Positions 34,572 through 44,396 are shown, counted from the first letter of the stretch. The stretch: DNA of 64,000 nucleotides from an uncultured Clostridia bacterium (GCA_947175195.1 CAMWLQ010000003.1:147399-211398); one strand, 5' to 3'. Program-made: numbers and translations. The notes: generated by a model from the sequence alone, not told the origin.

Positions 34572-36130
34572 TTAAATGTATCCTCCTGCGTGTTGGATTT
34601 GGAGCTGTTGAACACAATGAGCGCAAAGAAACTGGTAATAATGAACATGAATATACCGAGCACCGCGCCGTAGTTGTATTCGGGATGCTGACGCTCTATC
34701 GTCAACGCGTACAACCATGTAACCAACAGGTCGGTCGCGCCTATGACTGAGCCGTCTACGTTCTTGTCCGGACCGCCGCCCGTCAAGAAATAGATAACGT
34801 TGAAGTTGTTGATGTTGCCCGTGAACGTGGTTATGAGCTGAGGAGCCATAACGAACATTATGTACGGGAACGTAATGGAAACGAACCTGCGCACGGGACC
34901 CGCGCCGTCGATACGGCTGGACTCGTACAGCTCTTCCGGTATGTTCATAAGTATACCGGACGTTGCAAGCATTGTGAACGGCATGCCGCGCCACAGGTTG
35001 ACAACTATAACCATTATACGCGCATTCATCGCCTTGCCTGTATACCCGCCAAACCAGTCTATACCACCCGCGCTCTTAAACTTGATGCCAAACCACGAGC
35101 TGAGTATTTGGTTGAACGGACCGGTAAGGTTGAAATACGGGTTGTAGCTGAAGAATTGGTTCATCATCAGCAACGTAACAAAGTCGGGAACGGCTATGAC
35201 TATAATAAAGCACGTGCGCCAAAACGCTTTCATCTTGATGGATTTCTTGTTGATCATCATCGCCAAGAACATTCCGAAGAAAAAGTTGGTAAACGTGGCA
35301 AACACTGCCCAAATAAGCGTCCAACCGAGAACGCTCCATATAATCGAGCCGTAAGACTGACCGAATACGTCGCCGAACGCGCTAAAGCCCTTCCAAGTGA
35401 ACAGCTCCTGCGGCGGATAATGCGTTATACCGTTTTTGTAGCCGTAGTTGGTAAAGGCTATCAAAATGTTGCACACAAGCGGCAAAACCGTAATGAGCAA
35501 AATACCGAAAATAGGCAGTGCGAGTACGGTGATGTGGTAGCCGTCGTTAAGCACGTAGTTGAGCTGCTGTTTCAAATTGGAAAGCGGCTTGCCCTCTTCC
35601 ACGCGCTTTTGCGTGTTATATGCGATTTTGGTATTCTTTACCCACATATAGATAAAGAATATGGTGATAATTATCGTCATTACGCTGAAAATAAGTATCG
35701 CCAACGAGTTATCGCCCGGTATAGGCTCGCCCGTAGCCAAGTCCATACCTTCCTTTTTGGTACCAAGTGTGCCGAACATGGCAATTTGCGGTCCACCCAG
35801 CAATACCATGTAAACTACGTACAGCGCCTCTACCGCCAAAAGCAAAAAGCCCTTTACCAACTGTCCTGCCGATCGCGTAAAGCAACCGAAACCCATAATA
35901 AGGTAGGATATTTTGGTGCGCCAGTCGCCTTTTACAAAGCGGAACCACAGCCCCTCAAAGCCGCGTCCGATAGCGCACAAAAGACCCCAAATTGCAAAGG
36001 GAATCCGCTTTATGACATTCCAAATCATGAGCCCTACATTTTTTATGTAGCCCCAAATGGACAGTCCGAGCTTTTCGTACCAAGGGCGATTAAATTGTTT
36101 CCAAGTAGGAATTGTTTTTTCACTTGCCAT
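34568..36130 (-). CDS. malF: Maltodextrin ABC transporter permease MalF, with N-terminal extension
   Basis: I chose the ATG at 36130 (MASEKTIPTWKQFN) over the track start, giving 520 residues; GGGAG lies ~11 nt upstream. The C-terminal ~300 residues are a CUT1 permease with EAA loop ELYESSRIDGAGPVRRFVSITFPYI. The N-terminal ~200 residues add at least three hydrophobic segments, including tandem amphipathic-looking helices (IWGYIKNVGLMIWNVIKRIPFAIWGLL), more than E. coli MalF has. The substrate is inferred from the neighbouring pullulanase, amylase and binding protein. Confidence 0.9.
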   Translation of the reverse strand: MASEKTIPTWKQFNRPWYEKLGLSIWGYIKNVGLMIWNVIKRIPFAIWGLLCAIGRGFEGLWFRFVKGDWRTKISYLIMGFGCFTRSAGQLVKGFLLLAVEALYVVYMVLLGGPQIAMFGTLGTKKEGMDLATGEPIPGDNSLAILIFSVMTIIITIFFIYMWVKNTKIAYNTQKRVEEGKPLSNLKQQLNYVLNDGYHITVLALPIFGILLITVLPLVCNILIAFTNYGYKNGITHYPPQELFTWKGFSAFGDVFGQSYGSIIWSVLGWTLIWAVFATFTNFFFGMFLAMMINKKSIKMKAFWRTCFIIVIAVPDFVTLLMMNQFFSYNPYFNLTGPFNQILSSWFGIKFKSAGGIDWFGGYTGKAMNARIMVIVVNLWRGMPFTMLATSGILMNIPEELYESSRIDGAGPVRRFVSITFPYIMFVMAPQLITTFTGNINNFNVIYFLTGGGPDKNVDGSVIGATDLLVTWLYALTIERQHPEYNYGAVLGIFMFIITSFFALIVFNSSKSNTQEDTFK

Positions 36131-36156
36131 AAACAAATCTCTCCCTATCATTACGA

Positions 36157-36193
36157 CAAAAAATTGCCGAGCCGAGAGTATCGACCCGGCAAT
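36157..36193 (-). terminator. Intercistronic terminator between malE and malF
   Basis: A 13-bp stem with G-U pairs (ATTGCCGGGTCGA/TCGGCTCGGCAAT) and a 5-nt loop is followed by TTTTTTG. Such hairpins commonly make the binding protein far more abundant than the permeases. Confidence 0.85.
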
Positions 36194-36229
36194 ATTTGTC
36201 GATCGTAAGTTACTATTTACTTAAAAGAA

Positions 36230-37591
36230 TTATTTGCGCATTGCTTTGGCAAGGTTCTTAAGCGCTTTGCCGCTTGCGTCTTTCTTGGAGGTGGAGCCGT
36301 CTGCGCAGCCGTTGCCGAATGCAGCCATAGCGTCCCAGAAACCGGAGGACTGCTTAAGCTGAGCATAGCCGTTTTCCGCGTTCTGAGTGGAAAGCGCCAT
36401 AGCTACGTCGTTCTCTTTAACCGCGTCACTTGCCGCAACAACCTTGTTGGTCGGAACTGCGCTGGTGTTGGCAAAACGCACTTCTTGGCCGTGCTGCGAG
36501 GTGAAGTAGTTGGCAAGAGCCATAGCAACCGACTTGTTGTCGCGCTTGGCGTTTACGCCGCAGTACTTGGAGCCCTTGAAGGAGCCCATCTTTACCTGCT
36601 CGCCGTCCAACGTGTAGGTCGGGCACTTAGCGGGTTTGATGTTTTCGTTTCTTGCAATGTCGTTCCAAATCCAGGAGCCTTGGAAACCTGCGATAAGCGT
36701 TTCGTCGTTAAGACCGTTTGCAGTCTCCGAGTTGCCGTCTTTTGCGGGTTTGATAAATACGTCGGTCTCACCGTCGGCAGTCTTGTTGTTGGCGGGAGTG
36801 AGGTAATTCCAAACAGCCTCGCCTACCTTTTTGCCGATCTCGCCGTCAACGTCGGTAACATACTTTTTGCCGGCGTAGTCCATGGTGCAGCCTGCGCCTT
36901 GCCAGAAACTGGAGATATACCAGCCGTTGCCGTAATCGAACATTATACCTTTGTTCAATTCTTTTGCTTTTGCTACAATGCCGTCAAGCGTCTTGATATC
37001 GTCTTCGCCGAGCAAGTCGCTGTTGTACCACATAAACCAGCCGTTGTCGTCGGTTGCGGGGAACGCGTAGCAGTAGCCGTTGTAAACTACAGGCGAATAA
37101 GTGGTCGCGCTGTCACGCATCGAGATAGCCTTGGTGTAGTACGCACCTTCTTCCGTCGAAGAAAGCGGAGCAAGGAAGTTTTTGTCGACCATGTTCTGGA
37201 TCTGACCTGCCTCAAAGAAGAACAAATCGGGACCGGTGGAAGCGTCCGTACCAAGTCCGGTTTCTACTTCGCCCTCGGGCTTAGCCTCGAACGTTACGGA
37301 AACGTTGGCATATTTGCCGCCCATATAATCGGCGCTCTTAAACTCATTGTAAAGCTTTGTGTAAGTGGCTATTGCGCCGTCCGGGCACCATACCTTAAGC
37401 TCGGTTGCGGGTACCGGAGTGGTGTCGGTAAGCGGGGTTTCGGAATTGGTTACTTCGGGAAGGTTTTCCGCAAGCTCGTGCGAGATGGGCTTAACCTCTT
37501 CCTCTTCGTCACCGCCGCCGCAAGCGACAAGACCGGCGATAGCCGAAAGCGCCATGGTAGACGCCAATAATGTTGCCAGCAATTTCTTCAT
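36230..37591 (-). CDS. malE: Maltodextrin-binding lipoprotein (ABC solute-binding protein)
   Basis: The 453-residue protein has a lipoprotein signal peptide with lipobox GLVAC, then an acidic Asp/Glu-rich spacer and a family 1 extracellular solute-binding domain (ELKVWCPDGAIATYTKLYNEFK, GPDLFFFEAGQIQNMVDKNFLAPL, GWFMWYNSDLL). Family and context point to maltose/maltodextrin. It is the first gene of malE-malF-malG-GH13-pulA, with a strong GGAGG site. Confidence 0.92.
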   Translation of the reverse strand: MKKLLATLLASTMALSAIAGLVACGGGDEEEEVKPISHELAENLPEVTNSETPLTDTTPVPATELKVWCPDGAIATYTKLYNEFKSADYMGGKYANVSVTFEAKPEGEVETGLGTDASTGPDLFFFEAGQIQNMVDKNFLAPLSSTEEGAYYTKAISMRDSATTYSPVVYNGYCYAFPATDDNGWFMWYNSDLLGEDDIKTLDGIVAKAKELNKGIMFDYGNGWYISSFWQGAGCTMDYAGKKYVTDVDGEIGKKVGEAVWNYLTPANNKTADGETDVFIKPAKDGNSETANGLNDETLIAGFQGSWIWNDIARNENIKPAKCPTYTLDGEQVKMGSFKGSKYCGVNAKRDNKSVAMALANYFTSQHGQEVRFANTSAVPTNKVVAASDAVKENDVAMALSTQNAENGYAQLKQSSGFWDAMAAFGNGCADGSTSKKDASGKALKNLAKAMRK

Positions 37592-37630
37592 AAATTTCCT
37601 CCATAATGAATTTTTAATATTGCTATGACA

Positions 37631-37659
37631 ATTTTATCACTATATGTTACCTTTGTCAA
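37631..37659 (-). promoter_or_regulatory. Promoter of the mal operon
   Basis: TTGACA, 17 nt, TAAAAT, read leftward, ~40 nt before the malE ATG. I found no clear cre site. Confidence 0.8.
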
Positions 37660-37786
37660 TAGGATTTAAAAAAAATCTTTGTGAATTTTTATGCATATTG
37701 TACAGTTTTGCGCTGTTTATTATGACAAATTAGATAACTATATAATTTATTTTGCCGTATAATGACAAAAATATGCAGCGTAAACA

Positions 37787-37816
37787 TTAAAAGCCCTCTC
37801 CGTAAGGAGAAGGCTT
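37787..37816 (-). terminator. Terminator of the 1279-residue membrane-protein gene
   Basis: AAGCC.TCTCC pairs with GGAGA.GGCTT around a 4-nt loop, then TTTT on the minus strand. Confidence 0.7.
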
Positions 37817-37852
37817 ATTGCAAACACTGCACTATCCACCAAAGGGAAATGA

Positions 37853-40800
37853 TTATACTAAGCTCGGCTTGCTTATATAAATCTTACCCATGCCGCTTTC
37901 ACCGATTGTCGTCGCCGAGAACTCTATTTCGGTAGTCACGGTATGTCCAGAAATTTCTATATAAGTCATTCCGTTAAGCACCGTTTTGCCCTGCATAACG
38001 ATTGTTATAATATTGACCTTGTTCTCGTCGGTGAAGTCGGGACTTGCGCCCATCATTGACACCATAATATCGTACTCTACGGCGTCCATGTTGTTGAACA
38101 CCAACAGCGGCGTGCCGCCTATCAAGTCTTCGCGGTCGTCGCCGACAATGCTGAACTTTTCCACACCGTCGGGCGCGTCGCCGTCGTACAGGTACACAAC
38201 GGTGGCGTAAATCTTTTCGGGGAACATGCTTGCTGCGTTGTTGTTGCCCTGCCCGTCGCCGCCGACAAACGAGCCCATTGCCATAGAAAATGTGACGGCA
38301 AGGTAGTCGTTGTTTACGGATACGTAGTCGGCATCGCCTTCCTCAAGCGAAAGATTTTTGTTCAGCCAGTCGCGCACGTCTTGGACGTCATCCCTATCGT
38401 CGCCCTTTGCCAAAATCATTGTTTGCTCGACCTTAATGTCGTTCGATTCGGAAATGCCCTCCACGCCGCGTTTGAGGAAACCGTTAAAGTCAACGTCTCT
38501 ATGCGTGTTGCCGTATACCGTTGTTGCCTCGCTGTCAGTCCACGCCGTCGAGCCGTTCTTGACGTGCGGATCGGTTTCGGGCGACGGCATATTGAACAAT
38601 ATGTCGCTGACGATTAAGTTGTTATCGTTGGGCGCCGTTTCATCATAGGTATACAAGCCCTGCAACGTTCTACGTATATCCTCGTTGGTATGCTTTTCAA
38701 GCAGGTCGGGCAAGTCGGGCTGCTGCATTTTTAGCGCGAGGAACGTGTAGAAATCGGTCAGCTCCAGTCCGCGCGAGGTAAACGTAAAGAACGATCTTTC
38801 CGAGCTGCCGCCTATGCTGGCGTTAAGGTTTTGTATTTGTTCGTACAGTATAACGCCGAAATCCTTGACCTGATTTTCTATATCGAAATCATTTGCGAAC
38901 AGCTTGACAATATTCAGCATTGCGCCGTAAGTGTCGGCATCCATTACGCCGTTTACGCCCTGATTCTTTACGTTGACCGCAAGCGAAACGCCGTAGCCGA
39001 ACGGATTGTCCTCCGTGCCCTCGCCCGTTACTTGGTCTATGTGGAACGTCGCCGTCGCATAAAGCGAATCCGCCGAAATGAGCCTTCGCACCTGCTCGGC
39101 GTCGGTCATCAAATCGCTAAGCGCTACGGACAGCGTTACCGAAAGCGTGTTGTCGCCTATATCGACCTTAACTATATCGTACGACTGTATCGCATCCTTG
39201 CCGCCCATGTTATCCTTGAGCAGTGAAAGCAGCTCACCCGCTTGCATTATCGGGTGAAGGTCGGTCATCTCTCTTGTATCGTGAGCCAGTCCGTCCACGC
39301 CGTTTACGCGCAGCTTATCCGTATTGAAATCGGACATATACGCAGTCAGCGCGTCAAAGTCGGTTACCGGCTGGGCGGGGTCGCTCAAATAGTATTTGTC
39401 GAACACCTGTTCGATAAACGCGCCGTAACCGTCGGGCTGAGTTGCCTCTATCGTCGCGGGATTGTTAAGGGCGCGGATTACGTGCTGGAGCTGTTCGGAC
39501 GTTACCACCGCGTTGCCGTCATCGTCCACAAGCACCATGTCCGCCACAACCGAGAACACGTCGGGCAAGATTATTGCGCCGCTGTTGCCCAGCCAGCCGC
39601 CCAAGTCCGCGTTGTACTCAAACGTGGATACGGCAAGCTCGATATTGATTTTGCTGTCCATTTGGTCCAGCATGTCGTTGAGCGTGGTGCTTATCTTGTC
39701 CGATATATCGTTGAGCTTAATGTCGGGAACAAGCTTTTCGATTGTAGCAAGCACGCGGTCGGTGTTTTGGCACGAATTTATTATAAACTCCGCTTGGTCG
39801 CGCTCAACGCTGCGGTCGCGCGTAATATCTACCGTAACGGTGAGCAGTATACTGTCCGGCATAAGCCCTTTAACCAGCCTGCTGACCGTACTGTCTTCAT
39901 CACCGCTCGCCCCGCCGAGCAAGCCGCTGACGTCAACCTCCACGGCAAGCAATGCGTACAGGTGATTTTCCTTTTCGGGATCGGTCTTTTTGACGAACGT
40001 CAACGCGTCAAGCGTCATATTGAGTTTTTGCAAATCGGCGCTGTCGGTAAGCAGCTTATCCATTTGTCCCGAAAACGCCGCGCCCAACATTCTGTCCGTT
40101 ATGTTCAGCTTGATATTGCGAATATCCTCATCGAGCAGGGCGTTAAACCTTTCGCCGTTTATTTTGTCAAGCAAATCGGTCGAGCCCGCGTTTTCGTTGT
40201 TAGATCCGTCCAGCGATATGCCGAGCATGCTAAGCACCTCGGTCAAATTTTTACTGTCGCCGAAATCGATTGCATACTTGTTTTCTATTTGCTCTATAAA
40301 CTTTTGCTCGTAGTCTATTTTGTTTGCGGGATTGCCGCCCGACGGCATATACGTTACCACGCCGTCTACCATGTACCAGTTGTCGTAACGGTACGGCGCG
40401 AGCGAATTTAACTGCTCGGTCTTGTCGGACAAAAGCGCCTGCAATACGTACAAAAAGTCGGCTTTGGTCAGCTTTTCCCCTTCCGCCATGTCCTTGCTTG
40501 CCACCTTGGCTACCGTTTCCAGCAAGTCCATATGTATCGTGCCCTTGCCCGCATCGGTAAAGTCCATATGCTCGGTCGCTTTTTCGAGCGTCGGTCTAAT
40601 ATCCTCGACAAAATCGTCTATAACGTTGTCAAGTGTTTTGGAGTCCTCGCCGTTGATAAGCTTGAGTATGCCGTTGATAAGCTTGTTGGCACGCTCGCGC
40701 TCGTTTTTGTCCATGTCGTTAATCTTAATAGCCGCCCTGTTGTCATCGCCGTACAGCGGAACGGACACGGTAAGATACAAATTTTTGGGCAGTATAACGT

Positions 40801-41692
40801 CGCCCAGCCAGCCGACAATGCCACTCGCCCAGCCCTGCTTGACCTCATTCAAATAATATTTAATCGCTTGACTGGCGGCGTCCTGCAAACCTATCCAAAC
40901 CGTGACCTCGGCGGACGAGGCTTTAACCTCGGTCTTGCCGTCCTCGCCTTTTACCGACTGTGCGGTAAATCGGATTTGCTTGAGCGCAACCACTTTGTCC
41001 AGCTTAATCATTCCGGACATGCCCTTTAACGCGTCAAGCGAAACGGCGTTTTTAAGCACGGACTTGAGCACGACGTTGACAAACGCCGCGAGCTGCTTAT
41101 CGTTGAGATTGAATATGTATTCGTCCTTTTCGGGATAGCTGTTGAGCCGCTCGATGTCTATGTTTTCGCGGTTGAGCACACCCACTATCATGTCCACAAA
41201 AATATCGGTAATCTCCGATTCGTTTGTGTTATTTGGGTTGTCATCCTCGCCGGCAAGAGTGCCGTCTACGGCAGCGTTAAGCGATTGCGAATCGGCGGCT
41301 TTATCACTCGCCAAGAATTTTTCCACCGCGGCGTCGAGCGCAGTGCCGAAATCGACGTCGGCGCTGTCCTTGAGCAGTATGTTGCGCTTAATTTCCGAGT
41401 AAAATCCGTCGAGGTCCTTCTTGGTGTACGGGCGGGTTACCACGTCGTCGTCGTCCGTCCAATACAAATCACCGAGCACACCCAATGTGTCGCCCATGGA
41501 CAAGCCGAAAAGTTTTTTTGTATACTTGTCGCCCAAAATCCAACCGGTAACAAAAGCCGCCAAAAATAAAACAAGTACAACAATAAACGCAACCAAGCAG
41601 CATGTACAGCAACAGTTACGCTTCTTTTTCTTCTTTATTCCGCCGTTTTTTTCGACGACGTATTCATCGGGAACAGCGACTTTTTTAGCCAT
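37853..41692 (-). CDS. Very large single-pass membrane protein of unknown function with internal repeats
   Basis: The start is moved to the ATG at 41692 (MAKKVAVPDEY), which has a GGAG site, giving 1279 residues. A Lys-rich stretch, a Cys cluster (RNCCCTCCL) and one TM helix (~33-57) are followed by ~1220 extracytoplasmic residues with no recognisable family. At least four divergent modules recur. Each has a 'D/N-x-x-LA' helix, beta strands of the L.V.V.V type, and a [LM]P[DKE]x[IL]Y[LA]T.[TS]V strand (PKNLYLTVSVP, PDSILLTVTVD, ADSLYATATFH, PEKIYATVVYL). The pattern suggests a beta-rich, possibly lipid- or wall-associated protein. I do not recognise it. Confidence 0.75.
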   Translation of the reverse strand: MAKKVAVPDEYVVEKNGGIKKKKKRNCCCTCCLVAFIVVLVLFLAAFVTGWILGDKYTKKLFGLSMGDTLGVLGDLYWTDDDDVVTRPYTKKDLDGFYSEIKRNILLKDSADVDFGTALDAAVEKFLASDKAADSQSLNAAVDGTLAGEDDNPNNTNESEITDIFVDMIVGVLNRENIDIERLNSYPEKDEYIFNLNDKQLAAFVNVVLKSVLKNAVSLDALKGMSGMIKLDKVVALKQIRFTAQSVKGEDGKTEVKASSAEVTVWIGLQDAASQAIKYYLNEVKQGWASGIVGWLGDVILPKNLYLTVSVPLYGDDNRAAIKINDMDKNERERANKLINGILKLINGEDSKTLDNVIDDFVEDIRPTLEKATEHMDFTDAGKGTIHMDLLETVAKVASKDMAEGEKLTKADFLYVLQALLSDKTEQLNSLAPYRYDNWYMVDGVVTYMPSGGNPANKIDYEQKFIEQIENKYAIDFGDSKNLTEVLSMLGISLDGSNNENAGSTDLLDKINGERFNALLDEDIRNIKLNITDRMLGAAFSGQMDKLLTDSADLQKLNMTLDALTFVKKTDPEKENHLYALLAVEVDVSGLLGGASGDEDSTVSRLVKGLMPDSILLTVTVDITRDRSVERDQAEFIINSCQNTDRVLATIEKLVPDIKLNDISDKISTTLNDMLDQMDSKINIELAVSTFEYNADLGGWLGNSGAIILPDVFSVVADMVLVDDDGNAVVTSEQLQHVIRALNNPATIEATQPDGYGAFIEQVFDKYYLSDPAQPVTDFDALTAYMSDFNTDKLRVNGVDGLAHDTREMTDLHPIMQAGELLSLLKDNMGGKDAIQSYDIVKVDIGDNTLSVTLSVALSDLMTDAEQVRRLISADSLYATATFHIDQVTGEGTEDNPFGYGVSLAVNVKNQGVNGVMDADTYGAMLNIVKLFANDFDIENQVKDFGVILYEQIQNLNASIGGSSERSFFTFTSRGLELTDFYTFLALKMQQPDLPDLLEKHTNEDIRRTLQGLYTYDETAPNDNNLIVSDILFNMPSPETDPHVKNGSTAWTDSEATTVYGNTHRDVDFNGFLKRGVEGISESNDIKVEQTMILAKGDDRDDVQDVRDWLNKNLSLEEGDADYVSVNNDYLAVTFSMAMGSFVGGDGQGNNNAASMFPEKIYATVVYLYDGDAPDGVEKFSIVGDDREDLIGGTPLLVFNNMDAVEYDIMVSMMGASPDFTDENKVNIITIVMQGKTVLNGMTYIEISGHTVTTEIEFSATTIGESGMGKIYISKPSLV

Positions 41693-41721
41693 ACAAACTC
41701 CGACTGTATTATTTAAATACA

Positions 41722-41750
41722 ATTATACACTTATCGTCGCTGTTTGTCAA
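41722..41750 (-). promoter_or_regulatory. Promoter of the 1279-residue protein gene
   Basis: TTGACA, 17 nt, TATAAT: full consensus, 29 nt before the chosen ATG. This also argues against the track's longer start at 41722, which would overlap the -10 box. Confidence 0.85.
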
Positions 41751-41835
41751 CGACAATGTCCATTATCGATCTTATTCTAATACGATTTTAATTTTTAAGC
41801 GTGTTTGTATGCCTTTTTTGCAGGGCAATTACCTA

Positions 41836-42033
41836 TTACGCCTTGCAATCGTAACCGGCGTTTTCCACTGCGGCTACCGCGGCGGCTACGTCAAAGTCGC
41901 CGTCGACCGTTGCGGTACCGCTTGCCAAATCGACCTCCGCGTTTGTCACGCCCGCTACGCCCAAAAGCGCCTTTTGCACTCTGGCGGAGCAGTGTCCGCA
42001 GCTCATTCCTTCTACCTTGAGAACAGTTTTCAT
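41836..42033 (-). CDS. Possible separately translated CopZ-like copper chaperone within copA
   Basis: Inside the copA frame, AGGAGG is followed by TAATAAT and then ATG, an ideal initiation site. It would yield a free 65-residue heavy-metal-binding protein with the Cu-binding CxxC (MSCGHCSARV), the size of CopZ. The same codons are also the C terminus of CopA. The likely origin is loss of a copA stop codon next to copZ. Confidence 0.6.
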   Translation of the reverse strand: MKTVLKVEGMSCGHCSARVQKALLGVAGVTNAEVDLASGTATVDGDFDVAAAVAAVENAGYDCKA

Positions 42034-44358
42034 ATTATTACCTCCTCGACCTTGGTCGTTTATTACCAACTCCGTTGCGGCGTTGCTTTCCGTGCCGCCG
42101 TTTTTATGTTTAATCTTTTTTAGCTTACGCGCGACCCGTTCGTCGTTGAACTTCATTGCAGTAAGGCGCAATGCGTTGCACACCACAAACAACGACGAAA
42201 ACGCCATTGCCGCCGCCGCTATCATCGGGTTGAGCGTTACGCCCACGCCGTACAGCACGCCCGCCGCAAGCGGTATGCCCAGCGTATTGTATATGAACGC
42301 CCAAAACAGGTTTTGCTTAACGTTGCGCAGCGTCATGTGCGACACCGCCATTGCGCGCGGCACGTCGCCCAAATCGGACTTGACCAGCACGACGTCCGCC
42401 GCCTCGATAGCCACGTCCGTTCCCGACCCGATAGCTATGCCCACGTCCGCAGCCTTGAGTGCGGGCGCGTCGTTTATGCCGTCCCCCACCATTGCTGTCT
42501 TGCCCTGCGTTTTCAGCTTTTCCACAATGTCCAGCTTGCCGTCGGGCAAAACGTTGCAGTACACTTCGGTTATGCCCGCTTTGGCGGCTATGCGCTTTGC
42601 CTGCTCCCGTCCGTCGCCCGTAATCATTACTACGCGAGCACCCACGCTTTTTATACGCTCGATTGCCTGTCGGCTTGTCGGACGGATTTCGTCCTCAACC
42701 GTTATCGAGCCCAAAAGCATACCGCGCTTGCACAGGTACACGGTAGCGTCGGCGTCCTGTACCGTCACGCCGAACTCGCTCATAAGCCGAGCGCCGCCCA
42801 GCGCGTACTCACTGCCGTCCACCTTGCCTACCATACCGTAGCCTATGCGGTACGTGCTTTCCATAGCGGTCTTTTCCTCGATATTTTTTTCCTGCGCCGC
42901 CTGTATTATGGCGTTAGCCAACGGGTGCGTAGAGGCGCGTTCGAGCGCCGCGGCAATACCCAGCACTTTTTCATTGTCACCGTCAAGCTCGCCGTATGCC
43001 TTTATTTCGGTAACGCGCGGCTTGCCCTCGGTTATGGTAGCCGTTTTGTCCAGCGCGAATATTTCCACGCTTTCCAGCCCTTGCAGCACCTCGGCGTTTT
43101 TTACAAGCACGCCGTATGCCGCCGCGCGCCCCGTTCCCGCCATGACAGCGACGGGCGTTGCAAGCCCCAGCGCGCACGGACACGATATAACAAGCACCGA
43201 AATAGCCATTGTAAGCGCCTGCGCGACCGTGCCGATAAACAACCATACAATAAGAGTGACAAGCGCCAGTGCGCAAACCGTCGGCACAAACACAGCCGAC
43301 ACTTTGTCCGCTATCTTTTGTATAGGCGCTTTTGATCCGCCCGCGTTTTCTATAAGCTCGATTATTTTGCTCAGCGTTGTATCCTTGCCAACCGACTGCG
43401 CGCGCATTTCCACCCTGCCCGTAATGTTGAGTACGGCTGAGGTTGCCGCGCTGCCCACGGTCGCCTCTTCGGGCATGGACTCGCCCGTGATAGCCGATTT
43501 GTCCAGCGTTGTCGAGCCGCTTGTAATCACACCGTCGCACGGAATGTATTCACCCGGCATGACGATTACGGTATCGCCCACAACAATATCGTCTATAGCT
43601 ATTGTTTGTTGCTTGCCGTCGCGCAATACGGTTGCGGTTTGCGGGCGCAAGCGCAACAGCTTATCCACCTCCGAGCGCGTTTTGCCCTTTGATTTCGCCT
43701 CCAAAAACTTGCCCAGCGTGACGAGCGCGAGTATCATAGCGGCGGACTCGAAAAACAAGCCCATTGCCGTTTGCGCTCCCGCGTGAACGTTGCCACTCGC
43801 CATTTGCGAATTGATTACAAACAGCAATACTATTCCGTAAATATACGACGCGCCGCTGCCCAGCGACACAAGCGTGTCCATGTTAGCCGATTTGTGCAGT
43901 ACCGATTTGACCCCGCTCACAAAAAACCTGCCGTTTATTATAAGCACGGGCGTGGTAAGCACAAGCTGTATCAGCGCAAACGACGCGGGATTCTTGTGCG
44001 GGTCGAGTGCGCCCATCGGAAAGTTCGCCATATGCCCCATAGAAAAATACATAAGCGGAATAAGGAACACTATAGACAGCACAAACCGCCACAACAGTGT
44101 TTTGCTGTAATCGTGCGCATTGGTTGCGGAAGGCGTCGCTTTATTCCCGCCCCCTTCGCCCGCGACCGCCGCGCCGTAACCGACGCGCTCCACCGCGGCG
44201 ATAATATCCCCGTCCGGTATATCGGTTTCCACCGTCAAACGGTTGAGCAGCAGGCTGACCTCCGCGCTTTTTACGCCGTCCAGCCCCTTTGCCGCCTTTT
44301 CCACATGCGCCGCGCATGCCGCACATGTCATACCAGTAATATCGAATATCTTTTTCAT
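41836..44358 (-). CDS. copA: Copper-exporting P-type ATPase (CopA) with C-terminal CopZ domain
   Basis: The 840-residue P1B-1 ATPase has an N-terminal heavy-metal domain (GMTCAACAAHV), actuator TGES, CPC in the membrane (SCPCALGLA), HP motif (STHPLANAI), GDGINDAPAL, and the TM7/TM8 copper residues FIYNTLG and MAFSS. The phosphorylation site reads DKTATIT instead of the near-invariant DKTGT. Residues ~776-840 are a second metal-binding domain (GMSCGHCSARV) fused in frame through NDQGRGGNN. It exports Cu(I). The -10 box lies 9 nt before the ATG. Confidence 0.95.
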   Translation of the reverse strand: MKKIFDITGMTCAACAAHVEKAAKGLDGVKSAEVSLLLNRLTVETDIPDGDIIAAVERVGYGAAVAGEGGGNKATPSATNAHDYSKTLLWRFVLSIVFLIPLMYFSMGHMANFPMGALDPHKNPASFALIQLVLTTPVLIINGRFFVSGVKSVLHKSANMDTLVSLGSGASYIYGIVLLFVINSQMASGNVHAGAQTAMGLFFESAAMILALVTLGKFLEAKSKGKTRSEVDKLLRLRPQTATVLRDGKQQTIAIDDIVVGDTVIVMPGEYIPCDGVITSGSTTLDKSAITGESMPEEATVGSAATSAVLNITGRVEMRAQSVGKDTTLSKIIELIENAGGSKAPIQKIADKVSAVFVPTVCALALVTLIVWLFIGTVAQALTMAISVLVISCPCALGLATPVAVMAGTGRAAAYGVLVKNAEVLQGLESVEIFALDKTATITEGKPRVTEIKAYGELDGDNEKVLGIAAALERASTHPLANAIIQAAQEKNIEEKTAMESTYRIGYGMVGKVDGSEYALGGARLMSEFGVTVQDADATVYLCKRGMLLGSITVEDEIRPTSRQAIERIKSVGARVVMITGDGREQAKRIAAKAGITEVYCNVLPDGKLDIVEKLKTQGKTAMVGDGINDAPALKAADVGIAIGSGTDVAIEAADVVLVKSDLGDVPRAMAVSHMTLRNVKQNLFWAFIYNTLGIPLAAGVLYGVGVTLNPMIAAAAMAFSSLFVVCNALRLTAMKFNDERVARKLKKIKHKNGGTESNAATELVINDQGRGGNNMKTVLKVEGMSCGHCSARVQKALLGVAGVTNAEVDLASGTATVDGDFDVAAAVAAVENAGYDCKA

Positions 44359-44367
44359 ACGATTAAT

Positions 44368-44396
44368 ATTCTACCATGTGGTTTATTTTATGTCAA
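44368..44396 (-). promoter_or_regulatory. Promoter of copA
   Basis: TTGACA, 17 nt, TAGAAT, read leftward; nine bases separate it from the ATG, predicting a leader of only ~3 nt. No CsoR/CopY operator is obvious. Confidence 0.75.
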
